The position numbers and the translations under genes were made by a program. Shown here piece by piece: positions 30,001 through 38,247 of a stretch of 64,000 nt of DNA. The stretch is taken from contig JALBYC010000024.1 in NCBI GenBank assembly GCA_023212645.1, positions 62,001 to 126,000 of the forward strand, given 5' to 3'. This DNA is from Farysia itapuensis. Taxonomy: Eukaryota > Basidiomycota > Ustilaginomycetes > Ustilaginales > Ustilaginaceae. Under the pieces are notes generated by a model. It had not been told where the DNA came from, made no database searches, and saw only the letters and a program-made list of their open reading frames with translations. The first letter of the stretch is position 1, and each line of letters starts with the position of its first letter.

Positions 30001-33000
30001 TGGATGTTGGTTAGCCCACCATACAGTGCCTTGCTGGATGGCTCGAGATCTCCCGCTCGTCGCAAAGCAGGGTGATAAGTGATCGCTTCGAGGAAGCGAG
30101 CAAAAGACATGAGATAAGTCGACTCGGACATGGGTGCGGCACGCGCTTGCCATCCGCTCTGCGAGCTTGCATTCCACATCCAGATGCCGCTCGTGCTGTC
30201 TGCGGTGCCTGCTTCTATCAGAGGCCGAGACCCTGCTTCTGCCGCCTTTACTGCGGCTTCAGCTACTGCCGTAGCAGTGTGAGCGGTTTCCTTGTTGGTG
30301 CGGGTGGCGGCGGCGACAACAGCAACGTCAGAGGTACTAGGTACTGCAGATGGAGAAAGAGGCGTCGCTGATACATTTTTCGAGGTCAGCGGCGGGCCAG
30401 ACTTCGAGCCTGGCTGGTCCACATCTGGACTCGTTCTTTCCGCTCGATGTGAATCCTGCTCGTAGAGGCTTGGAGGAAGGACTGTGGCGATAACGACAAC
30501 GCGGTACGAGCCATGTACATACTGGAGTCGCTGTTCAGCAGTGCCGTAGGACCTATTTCGGACGACTTTGGCAGGATCAACCGCCGTATCTCCTTCAGCT
30601 TCTAGACTGCTGACCCGAACGCCAAGCTCCTCGATATATTGACCCAAAGGAATGTCATGACTGTTGCTGAGGCGTTGATAGTAAGCGATCTCTTCTCTCC
30701 TGAAGCCGATCGCTGCACCTGACGAAGATCTCAGGTCATATTTGATGAGCTGGGCAGAGGCTTGTGCTGTTGACTGCGACAGCGTCGTACTTGCCGGACG
30801 ACTCCGGGCGGCCGCATCGCCAAATCCAGAATACCCAGTCGGAAGACCGACGGATGGACGTCTGTCAGCTAATGCTGCGATACCATAGGAGGCAGTGGCA
30901 AATGTCACAAGATCCGACCTTTGATCAGCTAGTAAACGGATCAGCTGAAGGCGTGGGAAAGCAATCAAGTAAGCTTTTGGACTGTCTTTGTTAGAAGACT
31001 GCTGATAGCACTGTAGCAACGACAGCTCGGGCGAGGTCGAAAGCGGCCTCGGCGAAAGAGACTGCACGGGAAAGAAAGACGGGGGCGGTTGCTTTGCTCG
31101 TGCCCTGTGGGAGATTTTGCTAGGCATCGGACCAGAGACTTTTGAGCGCGAGTCGGTCACAAAGGCCGGGTCGAGTCTCTTGGTAGCTGTAGAGGACGTC
31201 GGGCCATGCGCCTTGCTGTCTGCAGCAGAGCTGTCGTGGTTGACATGATCCTGTACTGGCTTCGCAAAGGCATTGAAAAGGCGACCTACGAGTCGATTCG
31301 GTTTTGAAGGAACAAGAGGCGCTGAGGGGTCTGATTTGTCACGCGTATGCGAAGCCGACTGCGGTATTGGGGTGGATGGAACAGGGGTCAGACCCGAAGT
31401 GACTGAAGGTCGACGCGATACCTGTGCGCTCGCCTCGTCTTTGATTGCCATGTTGCTGTGCCTTGTGCGAAGGAATCCTGTCGATTTGGCGGTCCTTTCA
31501 TCCTCCGTATTCGTTCGACTGATAGGGCGAGCAGGCGCATGCTCATGCCCGCTGCCTGTGCTTGTGCTAGACGCTGTACTTCTGGACTGGCTTGGAGCGA
31601 CATCTGTTTCTGGCTGCCACATGCCCCACAAACCTTTCTTCCATTTGCGACCAACAGCTTTGGGACTGGTGTCAGCGTTCGCTGCAGGGGGAAGCTGCTC
31701 ATGAGCGGCTGCAGGGGGCCGTGGCTCTGCATCGTCATCTGTCAGCGACTGACTAGACGTTGAATAGCTCGCACTGGGTCGACGGAAGAGACTGGTGCCG
31801 CGCTGAGGTGTGTCGACGGTGGAAGTAGAGCGAGCTGGCACCTTTAGAGTTTTGGGACGTGCGGCGTTGCTGTCACGCAAGAAGCTGGCCTCCAGAAGCA
31901 TCGAGGAGCCTACATAGACTGCTAGTTCAATCAATTGCTGCAAGGCCTGACGTTGCTCCTCATCGTCGACTCGACAAACAAAAGTTCCGCCGACAATCTT
32001 GATTCGGTCGTCTTCTGCTTTGGACGAAGAGGATCCAGCTCTGCGTTGCTGTGAAAGAGAGCCCTGGACAAAGAGCTCGTCTCCAGTGAATCGGTCGGCC
32101 TTCCAAGCGACTGGCTCATTTTCCATTTCGGCGTGGTCGTCGGCATTCTCATCCAAATGCACAGCTTTGGCGGTCATGTCGGATCTTGTGGAGAAGCTGG
32201 ACCCAACGGCATCGGCTTGCACAATAGAAGCGGCGGAGGGAGTGCGAGTGGCAGAACCTACATCTTTCCCCGTAATCGTTCCTGACCTGCGTTTTCGGTC
32301 CTTGCCTATACTGGTGACATGGATTTCTGTGCAAATGCGGCACAATACCATCTTAGCCCATTCTTCGCAGTTTTGACCGATCCTGGCCAGATACTCGTGA
32401 TCTGCCTTGAGAAGTGCGTCAGTCTCTGCGTTTTCCGACTCGGTCTGGCTAACAAAGTTCCTTAAACTTTGGCGGCTGAACTTGGGCTGTATGCGTTTGC
32501 TGCCGTCCAAAGTTCCCGCGCCGTCTGCGCCGGCTTCCAAAGCTGCTTTGTTCCGCAGAGCCGCCCCAGCTGCTGCACTAAGGGAAGCAAGATGTTCCAT
32601 CGCTTTGCTTTTTTCACCGGTTACCGACGCCGACGAAGCGGCAGAGGTTGACAGTTCACCGTCCGAATTAGGAGGACGAGGCGATCGACTATGATCGCGC
32701 GAGGGAGCCCGCGAGCTTTGAACAGATGTAGGTCTGTGAAAAGCCGACATTGGAGCTCCTGCAGCATTGGGTTCGTTCGGGACCGGCTCGACAGGCTCAG
32801 GTGAGGCGCTTGCACTGATGGCCGTAGTAGGTGTCGATTTACTGAGGAAAGCGGGCAAGCCAGCATTCTTTTTGAGCAAGTTGTCAGAAGCTCGGCCTAT
32901 TGTGTCTTGCTGCCTGCCTGATGTAGTGATGGAGGATGAGGTGGAAGCTGCGGCTCCCAATTCTTCATCGGTGGGACTGTGGACGTCCTCGACACCCGCG

Positions 33001-33947
33001 AGTGGCCCATAATTGCGTACAAACCAGACAGCATTGCTCAGGATCTGGACCGCAACGTCTCTCTTTCGTATCCGATTCTCGTAGCCAGCATACGATGCGA
33101 GCAAATCCTGATTCGCCTGAAAGTAGCTGGACGAGATTGAACTACCCGGATTTGAATCGGCGGGAGAAGATGTCAGTACGTTTCGTTGAGCATCGCGGTA
33201 TGCTCGGCCCAGTGCTGCTGCGGGCCAGGCGAATCGGGTCCATCGAGAGGCAGAAGTTTGGTTGGTTTCGGCTGCAAGGGCGGCAGAAGCACTGCGCAGC
33301 TGAGCTTCTGCTCTCCAGCGAATGGAAGCAGTACGCTGCAAGGAGCCGAGCAGTTGTCTTTGGGACAAATGCCGGAATGCCTCCTGCAAGGCTACGACGA
33401 GACTGTCGAGAATGCTTGGATCGAGTGTATAGAGTGCAGGGAGCTTCTTGCCACTGGATGCTGCTTTGTAAGTTCCTGAAGCCGTGACAGTGGCTGCGCC
33501 AGTCGGAATGGGCTGCAAAGCGGCATAATGGAGAATGACGAGGAGATGCTGGAGACTCTGGTCGTCCAAACCTTCTCCAGTGCGATTGCGAGTCTGACTA
33601 GGGCCAGAGGAAGCGGATTGTATGTGTTCAACCGTACAGCTTTCGGGCAGCGAGGAAGGCCACCATGCTTCAGCTTGCTTTGCTGATGCCTCTAGGGATG
33701 CTGTGTCGACATACTCAGCGGCGTCCGCGTCTTGCTCTGCGAAGTTAGAGTCGCGCGATGAGGGGATCTGAGGGAGCGCCTTGCGGACCAGACGACGACG
33801 CGTTGTGAGGGACAAGTCAACGCTCGCCTGCCAATTGGAAGCTGGTCTTTGACGCGAGACACTTGCGGGCTGAAAAGCATGCTGTCGTGGCGTGTGTGGC
33901 GATGACGGTGCTGGTGCCAGACGAGGCGCCTTGGGAGTTTCCGACAT
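27036..33947 (-). CDS. Fab1/PIKfyve-like phosphatidylinositol-3-phosphate 5-kinase, no visible FYVE finger
   Basis: 2303 residues in one uninterrupted frame from the ATG at 33945-33947. The C-terminal kinase (from about 1880) has TTGGKSKSAFFKTQDERFIAK-type glycine loop and lysine, EFAPAYIRYM, LMVLENLW, FDLKG (near 2022), VMDYSLLLGV (near 2155) and CRIVDF (near 2207), all of the Fab1 group. A segment at about 1280 (MSFARFLEAITYHPALRRAG, then VRLFRCGRSLVKVQ) matches the region before the kinase in Fab1, and residues around 680 resemble part of the chaperonin-like domain (YVGSSMLLEASFL). The rest is Ser-rich and disordered. No CxxC-rich FYVE finger is seen in the N-terminus. In known Fab1 the product PI(3,5)P2 controls vacuole size and sorting. 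The usual GSxxNR after DLKG is replaced by GIRDR, so activity should not be taken for granted. Confidence 0.82.
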   Translation of the reverse strand: MSETPKAPRLAPAPSSPHTPRQHAFQPASVSRQRPASNWQASVDLSLTTRRRLVRKALPQIPSSRDSNFAEQDADAAEYVDTASLEASAKQAEAWWPSSLPESCTVEHIQSASSGPSQTRNRTGEGLDDQSLQHLLVILHYAALQPIPTGAATVTASGTYKAASSGKKLPALYTLDPSILDSLVVALQEAFRHLSQRQLLGSLQRTASIRWRAEAQLRSASAALAAETNQTSASRWTRFAWPAAALGRAYRDAQRNVLTSSPADSNPGSSISSSYFQANQDLLASYAGYENRIRKRDVAVQILSNAVWFVRNYGPLAGVEDVHSPTDEELGAAASTSSSITTSGRQQDTIGRASDNLLKKNAGLPAFLSKSTPTTAISASASPEPVEPVPNEPNAAGAPMSAFHRPTSVQSSRAPSRDHSRSPRPPNSDGELSTSAASSASVTGEKSKAMEHLASLSAAAGAALRNKAALEAGADGAGTLDGSKRIQPKFSRQSLRNFVSQTESENAETDALLKADHEYLARIGQNCEEWAKMVLCRICTEIHVTSIGKDRKRRSGTITGKDVGSATRTPSAASIVQADAVGSSFSTRSDMTAKAVHLDENADDHAEMENEPVAWKADRFTGDELFVQGSLSQQRRAGSSSSKAEDDRIKIVGGTFVCRVDDEEQRQALQQLIELAVYVGSSMLLEASFLRDSNAARPKTLKVPARSTSTVDTPQRGTSLFRRPSASYSTSSQSLTDDDAEPRPPAAAHEQLPPAANADTSPKAVGRKWKKGLWGMWQPETDVAPSQSRSTASSTSTGSGHEHAPARPISRTNTEDERTAKSTGFLRTRHSNMAIKDEASAQVSRRPSVTSGLTPVPSTPIPQSASHTRDKSDPSAPLVPSKPNRLVGRLFNAFAKPVQDHVNHDSSAADSKAHGPTSSTATKRLDPAFVTDSRSKVSGPMPSKISHRARAKQPPPSFFPVQSLSPRPLSTSPELSLLQCYQQSSNKDSPKAYLIAFPRLQLIRLLADQRSDLVTFATASYGIAALADRRPSVGLPTGYSGFGDAAARSRPASTTLSQSTAQASAQLIKYDLRSSSGAAIGFRREEIAYYQRLSNSHDIPLGQYIEELGVRVSSLEAEGDTAVDPAKVVRNRSYGTAEQRLQYVHGSYRVVVIATVLPPSLYEQDSHRAERTSPDVDQPGSKSGPPLTSKNVSATPLSPSAVPSTSDVAVVAAATRTNKETAHTATAVAEAAVKAAEAGSRPLIEAGTADSTSGIWMWNASSQSGWQARAAPMSESTYLMSFARFLEAITYHPALRRAGDLEPSSKALYGGLTNIQQQLRDGRTEDARSVAEGSNLVRLFRCGRSLVKVQVHPVVTYNLCIEGPCLYGLDASDETATQRRKFRRERWARAETKRLQQLLDEARLEIQSFFASIKRETTRLELVFVSRDLDEAGQTIRKRPSFFGSRFEDKTAPPATEVGSQISTTTAGSRIAAEPLNLLTGLKSSFRIDEFELYEALHHVQLVEGVNDLRKAFGDRAKSAKNRLQAWIKKHLTKKEQTQLGKCVFEEPDYLLSGRHAFPGSSYVIREDEPLSIVAFSLSSRDFQSEIGVLSKDQDGLAGYFGGSRSVLQWRDGLVERGETLEALKSSTGVGTLRDKAMRKVPAAQLDPDTDEVFYDPEPVQATLKRKKRAQESSILSLTLRRVGSTISDSKSNVATPMTESPPDAVTGDQEAGGTYKASRSGNKDASHDPRRDTMGSRKAPDLRSQSSFSSIPDRKSSIQQYPTSTLSSTASNSTFQMQVVPVSGRSGSLASLFAASKITSESNDPADTNPGIRRSRDMSKPSTPDAQVGARRSGESSQRTRADQSGSESTSMSETHSMMTPSMLPGMMPAESPHVKHNLVHGATKISCVSWFAEDFAALRGRWGVEHDFAQSLSRCQPWNTTGGKSKSAFFKTQDERFIAKQLLTVWSVDEKEAFLEFAPAYIRYMMNAVVNDCPTLLVKIAGVYSIKIKDIKTNEVRLRMNLMVLENLWAKDGGHSVRFDLKGIRDRKVKLTPQQQQDLQQAGADSSATSQTMTSVLGGPAVGNSAANSTLRTAESIRGEKLAQSGVTDQASQKPLQGDGAKKTEERSSAVWWDSEWIERYRHRAFVPETQKDLFFRAVQNDTHFLTASNVMDYSLLLGVTERPVRTQDLYPAAAGDESIKTASDGDEDEDEGNVTKPTFRCRIVDFLGAFTLAKQLESSSKKALKAGVEAKGNVTILPPSEYATRFQTAMDSYFIGMPCQPRLDAGYGFDQQCDEAARLQAQQALTQQEGVDTLGLPAVL

Positions 33948-34639
33948 GCCTAGACTGCGCGCCGATGGCTATCGAAGTGTCAGAGATTCGGATACACTTC
34001 AGCGGAATGATTAGCCACGATGCATGTTCGTGTGAAGCAAGAGGCGATGGGCAAGTGTAAGCTTTAGCCAGGCAAGAGTGTGATAGCGAGATGTCCAGTT
34101 CCGACTAGCGCCGTCAAAGTGACACCTTAGCGTACTTTGCGTGTTGTTCGGGGCGCAACACTGTCAGATCACCACCGCGTGTTGGTCCCGCCAATTTGTG
34201 AAATGTGGAGGAAGTTCAAGGAGAGGAGACGCGTTTCGGTGATATCACGCGAACCAAGCACTTTTCTCTATCGGCTGATCCGCTTGATGTAGCCTTGGCA
34301 TGACTGTGATGTTGGAGCAGCGGATCGATAAGACTGTGGTTTGCTTGCACTCGCGCGAGCAATGAATGTGAAAAGAGGGACTCGACGCAGTTGGTCGTGT
34401 GGCCTCCGACTGGCCAAAGTTGGTTTGGCGGAACAATAACATGGATTTCGGAAGATATTATGTGGTGCGCCGTCATACCTCTTGTCTCTGCCACCACCAT
34501 CGTCTTCATCAACAGCCGAATCGGCTCTTCCTCGAGCACCACATCTATGGTGCTCTCGCCATAGATAGACTTGGCTCATTCCCCACAACTTGATACCCGC
34601 CGCCGCTGCTGCTGCTGCTGTTTCTGACGTTGGTTCGCT
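33948..34639. promoter_or_regulatory. Divergent promoter between the Fab1-like kinase and RIC8
   Basis: This 692-bp spacer separates two divergent start codons. Short frames in it show no domain-like sequence. A CTG-rich run lies near 34603-34620, just before the RIC8 start. Nothing else is recognised. Confidence 0.5.
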
Positions 34640-36817
34640 ATGAGTGGTGTTGTTGAACAGTACCTTGCCGCGACTTCTGCCGTCCGCGTTGTCACCTCAT
34701 CGGAAACCAAGACATGGCTCGACGACATGCTTGTGCACAGCGTGTCAACACTCAACTTGGCGTCGAGCTCGGTGCAAGCCGAACTATCTACGGCCATTCT
34801 TGACGATCTGGCTTATGCCTCAGGGCAAAGGGACAAGGACATTGTGCTCAATATTCGGCAGAACGTCAAGTGGGACTCACACACGCGTCTTTCTGCCCTG
34901 CGCGTGCTCAAAGAGCTCAGTCGAACGCCTGGAGGAAGCGCACCGCTAGCTCACCAATCCGGTCTTCGTGTCCTTCTGCTGCAAGTCGATTTTGCACAAC
35001 AGACGGTGCGTCGAAACAGTCTACGGTCGTCTGTAACACCGCAATCCAGGTTAAGCTCTCTCGCAAAGACGCTGCGCCGCGTCGTCGACCGAAGAGAGAG
35101 TAACAGAAACAGATACTCAATTCAGAGCTTGGACGACGCCGAGATCGGACTTGAGCCTGATTGGCCCGTGACCGACATGGCCCTTCGGTGCCTCAACAAT
35201 GCTCTCTTCCTACACGAAGACGCGCGTCTGCCCTTTTCCAGCGACGACATTGGTGGCGGACATGTTGCGGTAGCTCTTCTGTCACATCCGGAAAACACAC
35301 CTGCTGACATCCTCTTTCTTGGCGCACGTCTGCTCTTCTTCAGCACCCTGTTCGAGTCACCCTTCAACAAGACTGCTGTCGAGACACTCGGTGTCGTTCA
35401 TCTAGAAGCCCACTGCGTCGAAATCCTCGTCCGAACATCGTTGGAAAAGTCCTCTTCGCCTCAAGCTAAATCCAGTGCGCTCGTCACCACCGGAAGCGTC
35501 GCTCAATTTGCTGCAGCCTTGTCTGACCTGCTAAAAGCCCATTTTAACATCTGTCTGTACTATCCAAGGATCATCGAAGCGGAACAGAAGACGGATCAGT
35601 CCACGAGACCAGGAGGAAGCTCTTCGGATGAAACCTCTTCAGGCGGTGCAAGTCGCCTCTCGGCAGAGCACAAACCGGTCTTGGGCGAATCTTTCCGCCC
35701 AGAACTACTGGAAATGCTGTCGCCTTTATTGCTGCTTCTCACCACGTTGCCCATCCCACAACCTGTCGCGCTCATGCCTCCCTTTACACATGCTATAGCT
35801 GCGCTGCTCAACTACCCGATCGCGGAGGTGAAGCAGCGTCTTGCGAGGGTCACCTCCTCCAATACGAGCCCAACTTCCCCCACTAGCAACGGTTTTGTCG
35901 ATATACCCAGTGCAAGTCTGATCAGCGCTATTTCTCCGGCATCAACGGCAGCGCTCCGCGCGGCTCCAGCATTGGTTGCTCGTCTGGTTCTGTTCGCCGA
36001 CCAAATGCTTGCACGATACCTGACACACGGTCAGAACGAGGTGAATGGGACTAGAGTGGAAGACGTGGACGACAAAGCGGTTCAGAAGTGTGCTACCAAC
36101 GACGGCATCGATCTAGAAGACACCTTGGAGCCACTGCTGCTGCTGCTTCGGAAGATCGCGAATGAAGATTCAGACTTGCGGCAAAGCCTTAAGACGACCT
36201 TGCTGCCTCCGGATTTGACGAGGGAGGCTACGCTGGACAAGCGACTTGACGTGCTGGGTCGTTTGATACGACTCATGTCGAGCGTGACGCTGTCTCGACT
36301 CGCGCGGGCTGCCGGCGAGGTTCTGCTAGCCCTGTGCGGCGACGATGCCAAGCAGATGACGGCGGAAATCGGGTACGGACCCTGCGCGGGTTTCTTGATG
36401 AACACGGGGCGGGCATCTGCATTACCTTCCGGCTCGAACTCCACAGGTGCCAACGGTCGGCCCATCAACCCTATTACGGGCGAGTATCTGCCGACGGAGG
36501 AGGAGCTGGCAGGCGACGCGATCAATGGCCTGACCGACGAAGAGAAGCAGGCGGAAGCTGAAAAGCTCTTTGTCCTCTTCGACCGTATGAACCGCACCGG
36601 CGTCATCTCGGTGGCAAACCCGGTGCAGGCAGCGCAAGAGTCGGGACGCTTCCAGGAAATCTCGGACGCAGTCGACCGCCAACAGCTCGCCCAGCAGCAC
36701 GCAGAGCAAGAACAAGACGAGCTGGTCGTGCACAGGGAAATGGCTGCACTCAAGAAACGCAAAGAGGAAGCACATCGACGGGCCATGCGGCTCGTCGCCC
36801 ACTCCACACCTCCCTGA
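34640..36817 (+). CDS. RIC8: RIC8/synembryn, chaperone and exchange factor for G-protein alpha subunits
   Basis: 725 residues from the ATG at 34640. The armadillo-like helical fold is shown by LRCLNNALFLHEDAR, FLGARLLFFSTLFESPFN and LSDLLKAHFNICLYYPR. The C-terminal block contains NPITGEYLPTEEE followed by LTDEEKQAEAEKLFVLFDRM and NRTGVI, which are typical of synembryn. Ric8 helps fold, stabilise and activate G-alpha proteins; in plant-pathogenic fungi it links to cAMP and pheromone signalling. It is longer than animal Ric-8 (about 530-560) because of Ser/Thr-rich inserts. It is convergent with the PBN1-like gene, with 64 bp between stops that include an AG microsatellite. Confidence 0.88.
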   Translation: MSGVVEQYLAATSAVRVVTSSETKTWLDDMLVHSVSTLNLASSSVQAELSTAILDDLAYASGQRDKDIVLNIRQNVKWDSHTRLSALRVLKELSRTPGGSAPLAHQSGLRVLLLQVDFAQQTVRRNSLRSSVTPQSRLSSLAKTLRRVVDRRESNRNRYSIQSLDDAEIGLEPDWPVTDMALRCLNNALFLHEDARLPFSSDDIGGGHVAVALLSHPENTPADILFLGARLLFFSTLFESPFNKTAVETLGVVHLEAHCVEILVRTSLEKSSSPQAKSSALVTTGSVAQFAAALSDLLKAHFNICLYYPRIIEAEQKTDQSTRPGGSSSDETSSGGASRLSAEHKPVLGESFRPELLEMLSPLLLLLTTLPIPQPVALMPPFTHAIAALLNYPIAEVKQRLARVTSSNTSPTSPTSNGFVDIPSASLISAISPASTAALRAAPALVARLVLFADQMLARYLTHGQNEVNGTRVEDVDDKAVQKCATNDGIDLEDTLEPLLLLLRKIANEDSDLRQSLKTTLLPPDLTREATLDKRLDVLGRLIRLMSSVTLSRLARAAGEVLLALCGDDAKQMTAEIGYGPCAGFLMNTGRASALPSGSNSTGANGRPINPITGEYLPTEEELAGDAINGLTDEEKQAEAEKLFVLFDRMNRTGVISVANPVQAAQESGRFQEISDAVDRQQLAQQHAEQEQDELVVHREMAALKKRKEEAHRRAMRLVAHSTPP

Positions 36818-36856
36818 CCCGCCGCCCCACTTTATCGCACAGTGTATAATACAAAA

Positions 36857-36876
36857 AGAGAGAGAGAGAGAGAGAG
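36857..36876. repeat. (AG)10 microsatellite between convergent stop codons
   Basis: About 20 bases of alternating AG fill much of the short gap between the RIC8 and PBN1-like stop codons. Confidence 0.9.
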
Positions 36877-36881
36877 GGGTG

Positions 36882-37985
36882 CTATGTGCGTTCTGCCTGT
36901 TGTAAGCGGGCGATGTTGGTGTGAAGGGAGCGGAGGAGGTAGAGGAGGGCGAGGAGGATGGTGGATGCGGTGATGAGTTGTACCGACTCACGCAGGTCGA
37001 AGTTGGCCGTTGGCACTAGTACACTTGGAGCTGGGGAGTACTCGGATGCGGATTCTGGGGACCAGACGAGCGTCTCTGGATCCAAGGGCATTGGTAGGCG
37101 TGGTAGAAGATGGTGGTGCGCGTAGGGGAATAAGGAGGTCAAGGCTATTGGAGAGGTCGAGTGTAGTGGGCAGTCGGTGAAGTAGGAGGGCAGAGTCTGG
37201 ATGGTTACCTTTGTCGTTGCCGTGCTGGTGGTGTCTGCCTGCAGCTGTGGTGGTAGGGGAAGGCGCGATGCAAGGCGGAGGACAAAGGACGGGACGAGTT
37301 CGGCGATGAGCTGCGCGAACGAAGCGACAACGCCGACGCTCGCGTGCGGTTCGAGTGTCGAGCTCGGCGCTCTCCTCGTCAGAGGTGGTGCATACCGCGC
37401 ATGCAGCGGGACAGCGATGTGAGAGGACAGTAGTGTCGTGTTGAGCTTGAGGAGGAGCGAAGTTCTCTCTGCCCTCCCTGTACCCGAACCTGGTTGAAGC
37501 ACACCCTGCAGTATACTCCTCCTGCCCTGCGGTGTATCATCGTCTGCCTCTGGAGCATCAGAGGGGTGAAGACGAGCAGCTGCCTCGCGAAGCGCCTGTT
37601 CAAGACGAATGCCTACTTCCATCTGCATCTGAGCATCCATCTGCCCCAAAGGCGTAGCATCCTCCTCTTCTGGCTTCTGCTCCCACCATTGGCGGTGACT
37701 ATCCCCCGTCTGCGATGAAAAGACGGAAGAGGAGAGCTCTGGATACAGCAGCGACCATCCGACGGCTTTCTCGAGCTCTATGCGGTCGGTAAGAAGCGAG
37801 GGTTGATAGGTATGTTTCGAGGCGGTGAAAGGGTCGTAGAAGAGACCTTCGGGGAGGTGAAGCAGCACGTAGGCGGCACACGACGCCGGGATGTCCAGCG
37901 CATCGCCCGGCAGATCAATCGTCAGTGTAGGATGTAAGGAGTGTGGTTGCTCAAACCTGGCTGCCAGGCCTGTTGAGCTGGTCAT
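36882..37985 (-). CDS. PBN1/PIG-X-like subunit of GPI mannosyltransferase I
   Basis: 367 residues from the ATG at 37983-37985. PIG-X features are the early CAAYVLLHLPEGLFYDPF segment, the signature IAVPLHARYAPP near the middle, and a single C-terminal membrane helix (LITASTILLALLYLLRSL) with a short cytosolic tail. The lumenal part has no N-terminal signal peptide, as in fungal Pbn1. The protein stabilises the Gpi14/PIG-M catalytic subunit that adds the first mannose to GPI anchors in the ER. Sequence conservation in this family is low, so the call depends mainly on the VPLHxRY motif and topology. Confidence 0.75.
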   Translation of the reverse strand: MTSSTGLAARFEQPHSLHPTLTIDLPGDALDIPASCAAYVLLHLPEGLFYDPFTASKHTYQPSLLTDRIELEKAVGWSLLYPELSSSVFSSQTGDSHRQWWEQKPEEEDATPLGQMDAQMQMEVGIRLEQALREAAARLHPSDAPEADDDTPQGRRSILQGVLQPGSGTGRAERTSLLLKLNTTLLSSHIAVPLHARYAPPLTRRAPSSTLEPHASVGVVASFAQLIAELVPSFVLRLASRLPLPPQLQADTTSTATTKVTIQTLPSYFTDCPLHSTSPIALTSLFPYAHHHLLPRLPMPLDPETLVWSPESASEYSPAPSVLVPTANFDLRESVQLITASTILLALLYLLRSLHTNIARLQQAERT

Positions 37986-38247
37986 GGTGGTGTACTAAGA
38001 GGACAGGACGTGGAATGCGGGGTCGTGAAAGCCCATCGCGCTCGTCTGTACGTACGTACGTCTGTGCATCTGTGCGGAGATGGTGGTGTTAGAGCAACAA
38101 TGGTGTTTGTCGCTATGCTTCGTTTCATCAGTCCCACCTTCATAATGAAGAAGAAGTACGGTTGGCAATAAAAGGTGGCGCGCAAGCAAGAGAGACACAG
38201 GTACTAGCTCCCTCTTCTGACTCTACACCAACTGCTTCCAGTGAAAA

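Noticed and set aside
38049..38061. TACGTACGTACGT palindromic run in the PBN1-like/secreted protein spacer
   Set aside because: A short simple repeat; no known function, and too short to support a claim.
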